From Alphaproteobacteria bacterium (lineage in GTDB: Bacteria > Pseudomonadota > Alphaproteobacteria > Rhizobiales > Aestuariivirgaceae), in assembly GCA_024279095.1 (NCBI GenBank), contig JAJRRY010000034.1, positions 1 through 34,990 on the forward strand: a stretch of DNA of 34,990 nucleotides, in the 5' to 3' direction. The notes beneath the pieces are model-generated. The model was not told the DNA's origin and did no database searches. It was given only the letters and a program-made list of their open reading frames with translations. Made by a program: the position numbers and the translations under genes. Shown here piece after piece: positions 24,718-33,606 of the stretch (its first letter is position 1; each line of letters begins with the position of its first letter).

Positions 24718-26355
24718 ATGCAGGAAGAAAGCCCATTGCGTGCGCTAGCCCTGTGGGTCGAGGAGCGGATCAAGCCGTCTCTTGCCGCGATGTGGAAATC
24801 GCGCATGCCGCTGGTCTGGCTTCTGGCATTGCTCACGGGCATCGCCGGCGCTTACGCGATCCTGATGTTCCGATTTTCCATCGGCGCGGTGCAGTGGCTG
24901 TGGCTGGGGGCGGAGGCGGAAAACATCGTCGCCACGAAGGCCAGCTTCACGCATCCGCTGATCGTCTTCGCCGCTCCGGTGATCGGCGGCATCGCCGTGG
25001 GGCTTCTGCTGGTGTGGACGGCGCCGCGCCGACGTGCGGAAGGGGTTGCGGACGTGATCGAGGCGGAGCATCTGCATCGGGCCCGGATCGGCTGGCGCGA
25101 AGGACTTTCCAGCGCCTTCATCACCGTCGTGTCGCTGGGATCCGGGGCTTCCGCCGGACGCGAAGGGCCGGCGGTGCACATCGGCGCCACGCTGGCCTCG
25201 CTGTTCGGCCAGCCATTCCGCATGCCCATCGCCTCGCGGCGCATCCTTCTGGGGGCGGGGGCGGCAGCGGCGGTTTCGGCTTCCTTCAACGCGCCCATTG
25301 CCGGTGTCATCTTCGCCCATGAGGTGATTCTCGGCCACTATGCGCTGTCCGCCTTCGTGCCCACGGTGCTCGCCTCGGTGACGGCGACGGTCATCACCCG
25401 GGCGCATCTGGGCAACTTTCCGGCTTTCATCATTCCGCAATACCACATCGCCTCGAGCTGGGAGTTTCCCGCCTTTGCTCTTCTGGGACTGATATCCGGT
25501 CTCGTGGCTGTGCTCTTTCTGCTTTCCACTTCGACTTCGGACTGGCTGGCCAGAAAGATGCCCATGCCGTTGTGGTTGCGGCCTGCCGCGGGCGGTGCGG
25601 TGATCGGTCTCGTGGCGATCTTCGTGCCGCAGATTCTCGGAGTGGGGTACGAGGCCACGAACCTTGCCCTGAAAGGGCGCTACGATCTGGAAATGCTGCT
25701 CCTGCTGCTCGTTGCGAAGATGATTGCCACTTCCATCACCTTGGCCTCGCGTTTCGGCGGAGGAGTCTTCTCGCCGTCACTCTACCTTGGGGCCATGACG
25801 GGCGGAGCATTCGGCATTCTGGCGGCCACGGCCTTTCCGGAGCTGGCATCGGAACAGGGCGTCTATTCGCTCGTCGGCATGGGGGCGGTGGCCGGTGCCG
25901 TCCTGGGGGCGCCGCTGTCCACCACCCTGATCGTCTTCGAACTGACGGGGGACTATCACATCACCATTGCCCTGCTGCTTGCCACATCCATTTCCTCGGT
26001 GGTCATGCAGACGCTGGTCGGGCGCAGCTTCTTTCACTGGCAGCTGGCCACCCGTGGCCTGAATCTGGACGAGGGGCCCCATCGCGCCATCATGCGAACG
26101 GTGCGGGTGCGCGACTTCATGATCCCGCGTGAAAAGGGGGAGAAGGCGGTGGTTCCGGAAGAATATGCCGACCGTCCCGTCCTGCACAGGGACGATACTC
26201 TGGAGAAGGCCCTGCGCACATTCGGCAAGGGGTCGTATACCCGGCTGCCAGTGGTGGATCGAGGTGGCCGCCTTGCCGGCTGGGCCGATCATGCCCGGGC
26301 CATGGAAATCTTCAACGAGAAGCTCATTGCGGCATCGGTGGAGGAGCACAGATGA
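24718..26355 (+). CDS. ClC chloride channel/transporter with C-terminal CBS-like region
   Basis: This 545-aa membrane protein is a ClC family anion carrier. The pore motifs are GSGASAGREGP (residues 141-151, with the gating Glu at 149) and GGVFSPSLYLGAM (the GxFxP element). The segment FNAPIAGVIFAHEVIL aligns with the region that holds the proton glutamate in E. coli ClC (FIIEEM); here the second Glu is replaced by Val, as in ClC channels. The soluble C-terminus (VRVRDFMIP .. GSYTRLPVVDRGGRLAGWADHARAM) holds CBS-type sequence. The GTG at 24709 is an alternative start, but the ATG at 24718 is better placed after GGGGGAGG. It may balance charge or acid stress; the anion is not known. Confidence 0.94.
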   Translation: MQEESPLRALALWVEERIKPSLAAMWKSRMPLVWLLALLTGIAGAYAILMFRFSIGAVQWLWLGAEAENIVATKASFTHPLIVFAAPVIGGIAVGLLLVWTAPRRRAEGVADVIEAEHLHRARIGWREGLSSAFITVVSLGSGASAGREGPAVHIGATLASLFGQPFRMPIASRRILLGAGAAAAVSASFNAPIAGVIFAHEVILGHYALSAFVPTVLASVTATVITRAHLGNFPAFIIPQYHIASSWEFPAFALLGLISGLVAVLFLLSTSTSDWLARKMPMPLWLRPAAGGAVIGLVAIFVPQILGVGYEATNLALKGRYDLEMLLLLLVAKMIATSITLASRFGGGVFSPSLYLGAMTGGAFGILAATAFPELASEQGVYSLVGMGAVAGAVLGAPLSTTLIVFELTGDYHITIALLLATSISSVVMQTLVGRSFFHWQLATRGLNLDEGPHRAIMRTVRVRDFMIPREKGEKAVVPEEYADRPVLHRDDTLEKALRTFGKGSYTRLPVVDRGGRLAGWADHARAMEIFNEKLIAASVEEHR

Positions 26356-26368
26356 GGGGCTTGCCGCC

Positions 26369-26722
26369 TCACATGATGCAGAGGCGGCTGCCGTCGACCA
26401 TCCTGCCGCCATGACGGCGGCAGTATTCGAAAGCCGCCCGCCAGTACTCATCACCCAGGATGTAGGCGCCCGGTTCTTCCCCTGCGGGTTCCGCTCCGCG
26501 GTTGCCGGCGGGGGCATCCGCCTTCTTTCGCACCGTGACCGGAGCGCCCGCAGGCGTTTTTGCAGACGACGGTGCCGAGGTGCGACTGCTTTCGTAGGGC
26601 TGACGGCTCTGGGGCGGGAAGTCCGTCACTTCCGCGCGCAGGCTGCCGGTGAGCAGCAGCATGGCGGCAGCCGTTGCGGCCGTCAGGAGCAGAAGGGTCT
26701 TCGGATGCAATGCTTCCATCAT
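26369..26722 (-). CDS. Small secreted or anchored protein, unknown
   Basis: The track starts at 26755, but ATGATG at 26722 has GGGAG upstream and gives a cleaner N-terminus: MMEALHPKTLLLLTAATAAAMLLLTG is a signal peptide or single membrane anchor. After it comes a Pro/Ser/Thr/Ala-rich linker (SRTSAPSSAKTPAGAPV) and a short conserved-looking end (ILGDEYWRAAFEYCRRHGGR, ending LCIM), with two cysteines (EYCRRH and SRLCIM) that may pair. No family recognised. It converges on the ClC gene with only 13 bases between the stop codons. Confidence 0.65.
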   Translation of the reverse strand: MMEALHPKTLLLLTAATAAAMLLLTGSLRAEVTDFPPQSRQPYESSRTSAPSSAKTPAGAPVTVRKKADAPAGNRGAEPAGEEPGAYILGDEYWRAAFEYCRRHGGRMVDGSRLCIM

Positions 26723-26812
26723 GCGGGACTCCCGGTTGTTCGGAAACCGCATCATCCCCGATCCGGATTAACCCGAGGTAAAACGGGATCCACCGCTTGC
26801 GGGCAAATCCAC

Positions 26813-26841
26813 TTGACCTGCGGCAGGGGCAGGCGTAACAA
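26813..26841 (+). promoter_or_regulatory. Candidate promoter of the ilvBH leader transcript
   Basis: TTGACC (26813-26818) and TAACAA (26836-26841) are separated by exactly 17 bases. Transcription would begin near 26848, just before the ATGATG of the leader peptide, which would make the leader mRNA almost leaderless. Confidence 0.5.
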
Positions 26842-26849
26842 TGCCTGCC

Positions 26850-26909
26850 ATGATGAAGAAGCATGAGCTTATCGTAGTACTGCCGCGCACTGCCGTGGCC
26901 GGGGTGTAG
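26850..26909 (+). CDS. ilvBH leader peptide (attenuation peptide)
   Basis: This frame is too short for the ORF track. It reads MMKKHELIVVLPRTAVAGV and stops at TAG, 19 residues, 8 of them Val, Leu or Ile, the end products of the pathway. The run CTT ATC GTA GTA CTG is the likely ribosome stall point. In-frame codons continue upstream to an ATG at 26841 (MPA-MMKK..), which has an AGG-containing region before it, so a 22-aa form is possible; if the promoter above is right, the ATG at 26850 or 26853 would be used without a leader. The peptide's own sequence is not thought to matter; its translation senses charged branched-chain tRNAs. Confidence 0.85.
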   Translation: MMKKHELIVVLPRTAVAGV

Positions 26910-26968
26910 CCCGGCCGGCGGAAGGCAGGCAGTGCGCGGAAAAAGGGTCCCGATCGGGGCCTTTTTTG
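26883..26968 (+). terminator. ilvBH attenuator: nested hairpins and intrinsic terminator
   Basis: A perfect 12-bp pair, CCGCGCACTGCC (26883-26894) with GGCAGTGCGCGG (26928-26939), encloses a second hairpin, GGCCGGG/CCCGGCC (about 26898-26916). Directly after comes an intrinsic terminator: GGTCCC-GATC-GGGGCC (26947-26962), preceded by AAAAAG and followed by TTTTTT. The first stem overlaps the end of the leader peptide, so ribosome position can decide which structure forms. I have not worked out a full antiterminator pairing. Confidence 0.8.
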
Positions 26969-27035
26969 TTGCCTGAACGGCAAGGCGGAGCTACCAAACC
27001 TGCGCAAGACGAAAGGCGCGAAGCGAAGAGGGTGA

Positions 27036-28799
27036 ATGACCATGGCGGACGAGAGCGAGCATGCAGAGGAGATGACCGGCGCCGAGATCGTCCTGCGTGC
27101 GCTGAAGGATCAGGGCGTGAAGGACATCTTCGGCTATCCGGGCGGTGCGGTGCTGCCCATCTACGATGAACTGTTCCAGCAGGACGAGCTGAACCACATT
27201 CTCGTGCGGCACGAGCAGGGTGCGGTGCACGCCGCGGAAGGATACGCCCGCTCGACTGGCAAGGTGGGCGTGGTGCTCGTCACCTCCGGTCCCGGTGCCA
27301 CCAATACCGTGACCGGCCTGATGGATGCGCTGGCCGATTCCATTCCCGTCGTGGTCATTACCGGGCAGGTGCCCACGGGTCTCATCGGCTCCGACGCCTT
27401 CCAGGAATGCGACACGGTGGGCATTACCAGATCCTGCACCAAGCACAACTATCTGGTGCGCGACGTCAACGATCTGGCCCGCACCATTCACGAGGCGTTC
27501 TACGTGGCCACTCACGGGCGGCCCGGTCCGGTGGTGGTGGACATTCCGAAGGATGTGCAGTTTGCCACCGGCCGCTATACGCCACCGCAGAACGTGCAGC
27601 ACAAGACCTATCGCCCGCAGACGCAGGGTGACCATTCCGCCATAGAGGCGGCGGTGCGCCTGCTGGCATCCGCGAAACGGCCGATCTTCTACACCGGCGG
27701 CGGCGTCATCAACTCCGGCCCGCGGGCCGTTGTGGCCCTGCGTGAACTGGCGGAGCTGACCGGCGTGCCGGTCACCTCGACGCTGATGGGGCTTGGCGGC
27801 TTCCCGGCCTCGTCCGATCAGTGGCTGGGCATGCTGGGCATGCATGGTACCTACGAGGCCAATCTGGCGATGCACGACTGTGACGTGATGGTCTGCATCG
27901 GCGCGCGTTTCGATGATCGCATCACTGGCCGCCTCGATGCCTTTTCGCCCGGCTCGCGCAAGATCCACATCGACATTGATCCCTCCTCCATCAACAAGAA
28001 CGTCCGGGTGGACATCCCCGTGCTGGGCGATTGCGGTCTGGTGCTGGAAGAGATGGTGCGCGTCTGGAAGGACGGCGGTCTGTCCATGGACAGGGAGGCG
28101 CTGTCGCACTGGTGGGAACAGATCAACGTCTGGCGTGCCCGCGACTGTCTGAAATACCGCAGATCCGATGACGTCATCATGCCGCAGTACGCCATCGAAC
28201 GGCTGTATGAGGCGACGAAGGGGCGTGACACGTTCATCACCACGGAGGTGGGTCAGCACCAGATGTGGACGGCCCAGTTCTACCGTTTCGAACGGCCCAA
28301 CCGTCTGATGACCTCCGGCGGTCTGGGCACCATGGGCTACGGTCTGCCGGCGGCACTGGGCGTGCAGGCGGCCAATCCGGGTGCGCTGGTGATCGACATT
28401 GCCGGTGACGCCTCCATTCAGATGAACATTCAGGAACTGGCCACTGCCATCCAGCATCAGCTGCCGGTGAAGGTGTTCCTGCTCAACAACAATTACATGG
28501 GCATGGTGCGCCAGTGGCAGGAGCTGCTGCATGGCAACCGGCTTTCGGAATCCTACGTCGAGGCGCAGCCCGATTTCCTGGAACTGGCGCAGGCCTATGG
28601 CTGGCATGGTATCCGCTGCACGAAGCCGGCCGATCTGGATGAGGCCATCCGGGAGATGATCGAGATGGACAAACCGGTGTTCTTCGACTGCCGGGTGGCG
28701 AATCTCGCGAACTGCTTCCCGATGATCCCGGCCGGGCAGGCGCACAACGAGATGCTGCTCGGTGAAGACGAGAAGGACGCCGAGCAGGCGGGCGTGTAG
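27036..28799 (+). CDS. ilvB: Acetolactate synthase large subunit
   Basis: This 587-aa ThDP enzyme condenses two pyruvates (or pyruvate with 2-oxobutyrate) in the first common step of valine, leucine and isoleucine synthesis. The N-terminal domain has FGYPGGAVLPIYD and the catalytic Glu in RHEQGAVHAAEGYAR; the middle FAD domain has GARFDDRITGRLDAF; the C-terminal ThDP-Mg site is GDASIQMNIQELATA followed by LLNNNYMGMVRQWQ. Length is normal for IlvB/IlvI. The start may be ATG 27036 or ATG 27042 (MADESEH); a GAGGG element lies 3 or 9 bases before them. It follows the attenuator and precedes ilvH by 12 bases, so both subunits come from one attenuated transcript. Confidence 0.97.
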   Translation: MTMADESEHAEEMTGAEIVLRALKDQGVKDIFGYPGGAVLPIYDELFQQDELNHILVRHEQGAVHAAEGYARSTGKVGVVLVTSGPGATNTVTGLMDALADSIPVVVITGQVPTGLIGSDAFQECDTVGITRSCTKHNYLVRDVNDLARTIHEAFYVATHGRPGPVVVDIPKDVQFATGRYTPPQNVQHKTYRPQTQGDHSAIEAAVRLLASAKRPIFYTGGGVINSGPRAVVALRELAELTGVPVTSTLMGLGGFPASSDQWLGMLGMHGTYEANLAMHDCDVMVCIGARFDDRITGRLDAFSPGSRKIHIDIDPSSINKNVRVDIPVLGDCGLVLEEMVRVWKDGGLSMDREALSHWWEQINVWRARDCLKYRRSDDVIMPQYAIERLYEATKGRDTFITTEVGQHQMWTAQFYRFERPNRLMTSGGLGTMGYGLPAALGVQAANPGALVIDIAGDASIQMNIQELATAIQHQLPVKVFLLNNNYMGMVRQWQELLHGNRLSESYVEAQPDFLELAQAYGWHGIRCTKPADLDEAIREMIEMDKPVFFDCRVANLANCFPMIPAGQAHNEMLLGEDEKDAEQAGV

Positions 28800-28811
28800 G
28801 AGGATACACTC

Positions 28812-29384
28812 ATGACGGCCAAGGAAGACCATCTTGCCATTCCGCCGGCCTCCACATACTTCATGGTGGAGGAGAAGGAGACCGAGGAACGCCACACGCT
28901 GTCCGTCGTGGTGGATAATGAACCGGGTGTTCTGGCCCGCGTGATCGGTCTCTTTACCGCGCGTGGCTACAATATCGAGCAGCTTACGGTCTCGGAGGTG
29001 CATCACGATCGCGGCGTATCGCGGATCACCATCGTGGCCAAGGGCACGCCGCATATCCTTGAGCAGATCCGCTCGCAGCTGCGGCGTCTGGTGCCGGTGC
29101 ATTCCGTCGCGGATCTCACTCTGGATGGGGATCCCATCGAGCGCGAGCTTGCTCTTGTCAAGGTGAAGGGCGAAGGCGAGAAGCGTGTCGAGGCCCTGCG
29201 GCTGGCCGATGCCTTCCGCGCCCGTGTGGTCGATGCGCATACCGGCTCTTTCGTCTTCGAGATTACCGGCAAGACCCGGAAGGTGGATCAGTTCATCCAG
29301 TTGATGAAGCCGCTCGGCCTGATCGAGGTGGTGCGCACCGGTGTTGCGGCCATTTCGCGCGGACCGGAGGCCATGAAGGTCTGA
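28812..29384 (+). CDS. ilvH: Acetolactate synthase small (regulatory) subunit
   Basis: This 190-aa protein is the regulatory subunit that activates IlvB and gives it feedback inhibition by valine. The N-terminal ACT domain contains VVVDNEPGVLARVIGLFTAR and GYNIEQLTVSEVHHD, with the Asn and Gly positions involved in valine binding in E. coli IlvH. The C-terminal domain (ELALVKVKGEGEKRVEALRL, FEITGKTRKVDQFIQLMKPL) is the second, ACT-like half typical of the longer IlvH form. Compared with the E. coli protein it carries about 25 extra N-terminal residues. GGAGG precedes the ATG. It is co-transcribed with ilvB. Confidence 0.96.
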   Translation: MTAKEDHLAIPPASTYFMVEEKETEERHTLSVVVDNEPGVLARVIGLFTARGYNIEQLTVSEVHHDRGVSRITIVAKGTPHILEQIRSQLRRLVPVHSVADLTLDGDPIERELALVKVKGEGEKRVEALRLADAFRARVVDAHTGSFVFEITGKTRKVDQFIQLMKPLGLIEVVRTGVAAISRGPEAMKV

Positions 29385-29388
29385 TGTG

Positions 29389-29496
29389 ATGCTGCTGATC
29401 CGGTCCGGCCCGCGGCATTGGTACTGGAATACGGTGACGCAGTCGGGCTATGACAGGGCGATCACGAATCCCCTGGTGCGAGGCAACAGGACATGA
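29389..29496 (+). CDS. Possible 35-aa ORF linking ilvH and pdxJ
   Basis: Between ilvH and pdxJ a short frame runs from the ATG at 29389 and stops at the TGA that overlaps the pdxJ start codon (ATGA at 29493). The peptide begins [18 protein letters not shown]. There is no clear ribosome-binding site, so it may only be the leftover of an older gene, or a short upstream ORF that couples pdxJ to ilvH. Low confidence. Confidence 0.25.
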   Translation: MLLIRSGPRHWYWNTVTQSGYDRAITNPLVRGNRT

Positions 29497-30239
29497 CCGT
29501 CAACCTCTCCGTCAATTTGAACGCGGTGGCTCTGCTGCGCAATCGTCGGGATCTGCCCTGGCCGTCCCTGACCGATCTCGGACGCCTTGCCCTTGGTGCC
29601 GGAGCCGCCGGGCTGACGGTGCATCCGCGGCCCGACGAGCGGCATATCCGCCGTTCGGATGTCTACGATCTGATCGGCATGATCCGTAAGGAATATGTCG
29701 CCAAGGAGTTCAATATCGAGGGCTATCCCGACGAGCGCTGGATGGAGATCGTGCTCGACGTGAAGCCGGATCAGGCGACGCTCGTTCCGGATGATCCGGA
29801 GCAGTCCACCTCCGACCATGGCTGGGATTTCGCCGCTTCCGCAGAATTTCTCGCCCCGATCGTGGAGAAGCTGAAGGCGCGGGGTATTCGCGTCTCGCTG
29901 TTCGCGGATCCTTCTCCGGAGGGGCTGGACGTGGCGAAGGAGATCGGAGCCGATCGCGTGGAGCTCTACACCGGCCCTTATGGGGCCTGCTACGACGACA
30001 ACCGGCGTCAGATGGCGGAACTGCACAAGCTGGCTCTGGCTGCGCAGAAGGCCCAGGAGTTGCGTCTGGGCCTCAATGCCGGGCATGATCTCACGGTGCA
30101 GAATCTGACACCGCTGATCATGGCCCTGCCCAATCTGGACGAGGTCTCCATCGGACATGGGCTGATCGCCGATGCCCTGAAGTTCGGCATGGTGGAGACG
30201 GTGAAGAGATTTCGCAGGGCTCTCGGGGATCCGGCATGA
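29493..30239 (+). CDS. pdxJ: Pyridoxine 5'-phosphate synthase
   Basis: This 248-aa TIM-barrel enzyme makes pyridoxine 5'-phosphate from 1-deoxyxylulose 5-phosphate and 3-amino-2-oxopropyl phosphate, the last ring-closing step of DXP-dependent vitamin B6 synthesis. Signatures are [15 protein letters not shown] at the start, [19 protein letters not shown] with catalytic His/Glu/Arg residues, [44 protein letters not shown] and [13 protein letters not shown] near the end. Length is normal. It sits 108 bases after ilvH on the same strand; pdxJ next to ilv genes is not the usual neighbour (acpS or recO is more common), so the link may be chance or local to this lineage. PLP is a cofactor of branched-chain aminotransferase, which is a possible reason for the grouping. 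Confidence 0.97.
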   Translation: MTVNLSVNLNAVALLRNRRDLPWPSLTDLGRLALGAGAAGLTVHPRPDERHIRRSDVYDLIGMIRKEYVAKEFNIEGYPDERWMEIVLDVKPDQATLVPDDPEQSTSDHGWDFAASAEFLAPIVEKLKARGIRVSLFADPSPEGLDVAKEIGADRVELYTGPYGACYDDNRRQMAELHKLALAAQKAQELRLGLNAGHDLTVQNLTPLIMALPNLDEVSIGHGLIADALKFGMVETVKRFRRALGDPA

Positions 30240-30322
30240 TGGTGGCCGGATGCCGCACATACCCAGGGTTGATCCAGAGTCAATGACGCACTAGAAGGTT
30301 GTCGGGGATGGGAGGGCTGATG

Positions 30323-30514
30323 ATGGATGAACGGAAACGGACAGAGGCCATGCCCACGTTTCACGAGGCTCTGGAACGGGATCCGGCGGCCCGGGAATAC
30401 ATCTCACGTCCCTGGCTGGAACGATTGCCGCAATGGAACCGCAATTGCCTGCCGGAAACCGAGGATGCCACGGAAGAGGAAATCGCCGTTCTCCGGAACC
30501 TGGGCGTGAATTGA
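30323..30514 (+). CDS. Small acidic protein, 63 aa, first gene of a coupled pair
   Basis: The track starts at 30299 (71 aa); the ATG at 30323 lies 6 bases after GGAGGG and is the better start. The protein (MDERKRTEAMPTFHEALERD .. WLERLPQWNRNCLPETEDAT) is soluble, Trp- and Glu-rich, and unrecognised. Its TGA stop shares one base with the ATG of the following gene (TGATG), so translation is coupled. A weak promoter, TTGATC at 30269 and TAGAAG at 30292 with 17-base spacing, lies in the short gap behind pdxJ. Confidence 0.6.
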   Translation: MDERKRTEAMPTFHEALERDPAAREYISRPWLERLPQWNRNCLPETEDATEEEIAVLRNLGVN

Positions 30515-31137
30515 TGGATGAATTTTCTCTTTATCAGAAGGGAATATTCGGCTTTCTCAAGAACGGCAGACCTCCGGACACATCCAGAGAGGAATTCTTC
30601 TATTACGCCATAGTGGATGAGGCGTGCCGGATAGGACAGAGTTTCTCCTGTTCTCTGGAGATCAATGCCAGGCGGTTGTTCGAGGCTCAGGACTACTGGG
30701 CCTGGGACATGCAGTCGATGACTGCCACGGACCGGATCGGGGGGCCTTCTCCGGTGGTGCCCTGCGAATTCAAGCATGCGGCATTCCTGACCTACTGGTT
30801 GCGTCGGCGCCTTTTCGTGGAGCGGGTGCGGAAGCATCCGCAGTCCACATGCGGACAGGCGAAAACTGATTTCTATTCCGATTACGCCACAGAGATGACG
30901 GCTTTTCTGATCGGCATCCGGCTCTGCGCGTATCACGTGGCCAAGAAGACGGCTCAGGAGGCCGGCAGGTGCAAGGTCGTTCATCTGCCGGGACTTCAGC
31001 AACGCATCCGTTTCGATATTGCCCGCGAGTACGCTATCCTTTTGCGGCACAAGAACGTCTCTCCGCATGCTCTCTATCTCGCTTTCCGATCCCTTTTGCA
31101 CGTCATGACCTTGCGAGGCATTCCTGCGGTTTCGTAG
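30514..31137 (+). CDS. Unrecognised 207-aa protein, second gene of a coupled pair
   Basis: The track starts at 30433, but the ATG at 30514 overlaps the previous stop (TGATG) and is the natural start: MDEFSLYQKGIFGFLKNG. The protein is rich in aromatic and basic residues (EFFYYAIVDEACRIG, AAFLTYWLRRRLFVERVRKH) and mostly helical; FSLYQ.. and the later LLRHKNVSPHALYLAFRSLL give no family I know. No membrane anchor is obvious. With the 63-aa gene it forms a two-gene unit sitting inside the branched-chain amino acid block, on the same strand as its neighbours. Function unknown. Confidence 0.65.
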   Translation: MDEFSLYQKGIFGFLKNGRPPDTSREEFFYYAIVDEACRIGQSFSCSLEINARRLFEAQDYWAWDMQSMTATDRIGGPSPVVPCEFKHAAFLTYWLRRRLFVERVRKHPQSTCGQAKTDFYSDYATEMTAFLIGIRLCAYHVAKKTAQEAGRCKVVHLPGLQQRIRFDIAREYAILLRHKNVSPHALYLAFRSLLHVMTLRGIPAVS

Positions 31138-31280
31138 TAGCCGACGTAATGAGCCATTGCGGTTCGTGGTCGTGAAAGCTAAAACGCAACTCTCCCGACC
31201 GAGATCCTTCCGGGTGGAGCGGATCCATTGAATTTCGGCGAGCTCGTCGGAGTATGAGTATGAGGCTGGCCGCGATTTGA

Positions 31281-32447
<1,167 letters not shown>

Positions 32448-32482
32448 TTTCGGCGTTTCAAACGTGACCGGACTGCATTGTG

Positions 32483-32513
32483 AACGGGTCGTCCCCTGAT
32501 GGGCGGCCCGTTT
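32483..32513 (+). terminator. Stem-loop terminator after ilvC
   Basis: AACGGGTCGTCC pairs with GGGCGGCCCGTT (two T-G wobbles) over a short loop, 36 bases after the ilvC stop. The run after it is TTCCCGTTTC, a weak T tract, so it probably terminates only in part. Confidence 0.65.
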
Positions 32514-32556
32514 CCCGTTTCTGCAATGCGAAGGGTGCATTGCGTACCTCGCCTGC

Positions 32557-33444
32557 ATGGGGCAGACTTCCTTCATGATCCGCATGAAAAGTCATTTCGT
32601 GGAAGGGCATGGCGGCGTCCGGCTGCATGTCCGGGAAGCAGGCAGGGAAGGTGGCCCGGCCATGCTCTTTCTGCACGGCTGGTCGCAAAGCTGGATGTCG
32701 TGGCTGAAACAGATGGAAGATGCGGCGCTTGCCTCCCGTTTCCGGCTTCTGGCCATGGATCTGCGCGGCCACGGCAGCTCGGGCCGGCCCGTGGAGGAGG
32801 CGGCATACCAGGAAAACCGTCCCTGGGCCGATGACGTAAAGGCGGTGCTCGATGCTCTGGGCGTGCGGCAGGTGGTGCCCGTAGGGTGGTCCTATGGCGG
32901 ATCGGTGGTTCTGGATTACCTGACGGTTCATGGCATGGAGCGGGTTGCCGGCATCGTGCTCGTGGCGCCAGCGGTGCTGTTCTCGAAGGAAGATTACGGC
33001 CGCTGGTATGGCCCGGGTCTTCTGGAGAACGCCGCAGGTGCCCGCAGCCCGGTTCTGGAGGAAAACATCTCCGCCATGCGCGGGCTGCTGGATGCATGTC
33101 TGGTGCGGCCGGTGGATCGTGACTGGTTCGAGGTCCAGCTGGCCGCGTCGATGGTGGTGCCACCGCATGTCCGTGGGGCGATGACCCGCAAGCGGCTGGA
33201 CCATGAGGCCCTGTTGCGGCGGATCGACATTCCCGTGTTGCTGGTGCATGGTCTGGATGACCGGGTGGTGCGGTCCTCGGTTTCCCGGGAGCTTGCCGGA
33301 TGGATATCCCGCGTCCGCATGGAACTGCGTCCCGGTACCGGGCATTGTCCGTTCACGGAAGAGGTGGACTGGTTCAATGCGGCACTAGCGGATTTCGTGA
33401 TGTCGATTTCGGCGGACGGCATGTCGGAGTCGGGGCAAGGATAG
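32557..33444 (+). CDS. Alpha/beta hydrolase
   Basis: This 295-aa protein is a typical alpha/beta hydrolase. The oxyanion region is MLFLHGWSQSWMSW, the strand before the first Asp is LLAMDLRGHGSSGRP, the nucleophile elbow is GWSYGGSVVLDY (Ser at about residue 113), the acid is in VHGLDDRVV, and the catalytic His is in RPGTGHCPFTEE. The cap region is short. Such enzymes cover esterases, haloperoxidase-like proteins and C-C hydrolases; sequence alone does not separate them. The start is uncertain: the ATG at 32557 has no clear ribosome-binding site, and MIRMKSHF at 32575 or MKSHF at 32584 would also work. It stands alone between ilvC and the antiporter gene. Confidence 0.92.
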   Translation: MGQTSFMIRMKSHFVEGHGGVRLHVREAGREGGPAMLFLHGWSQSWMSWLKQMEDAALASRFRLLAMDLRGHGSSGRPVEEAAYQENRPWADDVKAVLDALGVRQVVPVGWSYGGSVVLDYLTVHGMERVAGIVLVAPAVLFSKEDYGRWYGPGLLENAAGARSPVLEENISAMRGLLDACLVRPVDRDWFEVQLAASMVVPPHVRGAMTRKRLDHEALLRRIDIPVLLVHGLDDRVVRSSVSRELAGWISRVRMELRPGTGHCPFTEEVDWFNAALADFVMSISADGMSESGQG

Positions 33445-33606
33445 AAAACATCTCCCGTTCGCCTATTTCCGGATGATCGGTTGACCTTCCCGGGAAACAC
33501 CGGACAGCTTTCAGGTACGCTTGCGGACGGAACGGCATCCTTGAAACGTCCTTGTCGCTCTGCTTGTCTGGCAGGCGGGGCGTCATCCAGTTTGCGGGAG
33601 GCTCGT

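Noticed and set aside
26991-29240. 749-aa minus-strand ORF opposite ilvB and ilvH
   Set aside because: It is an antisense shadow, rich in His and Arg as expected from reading GC-rich genes backwards, with no family match that I can see.
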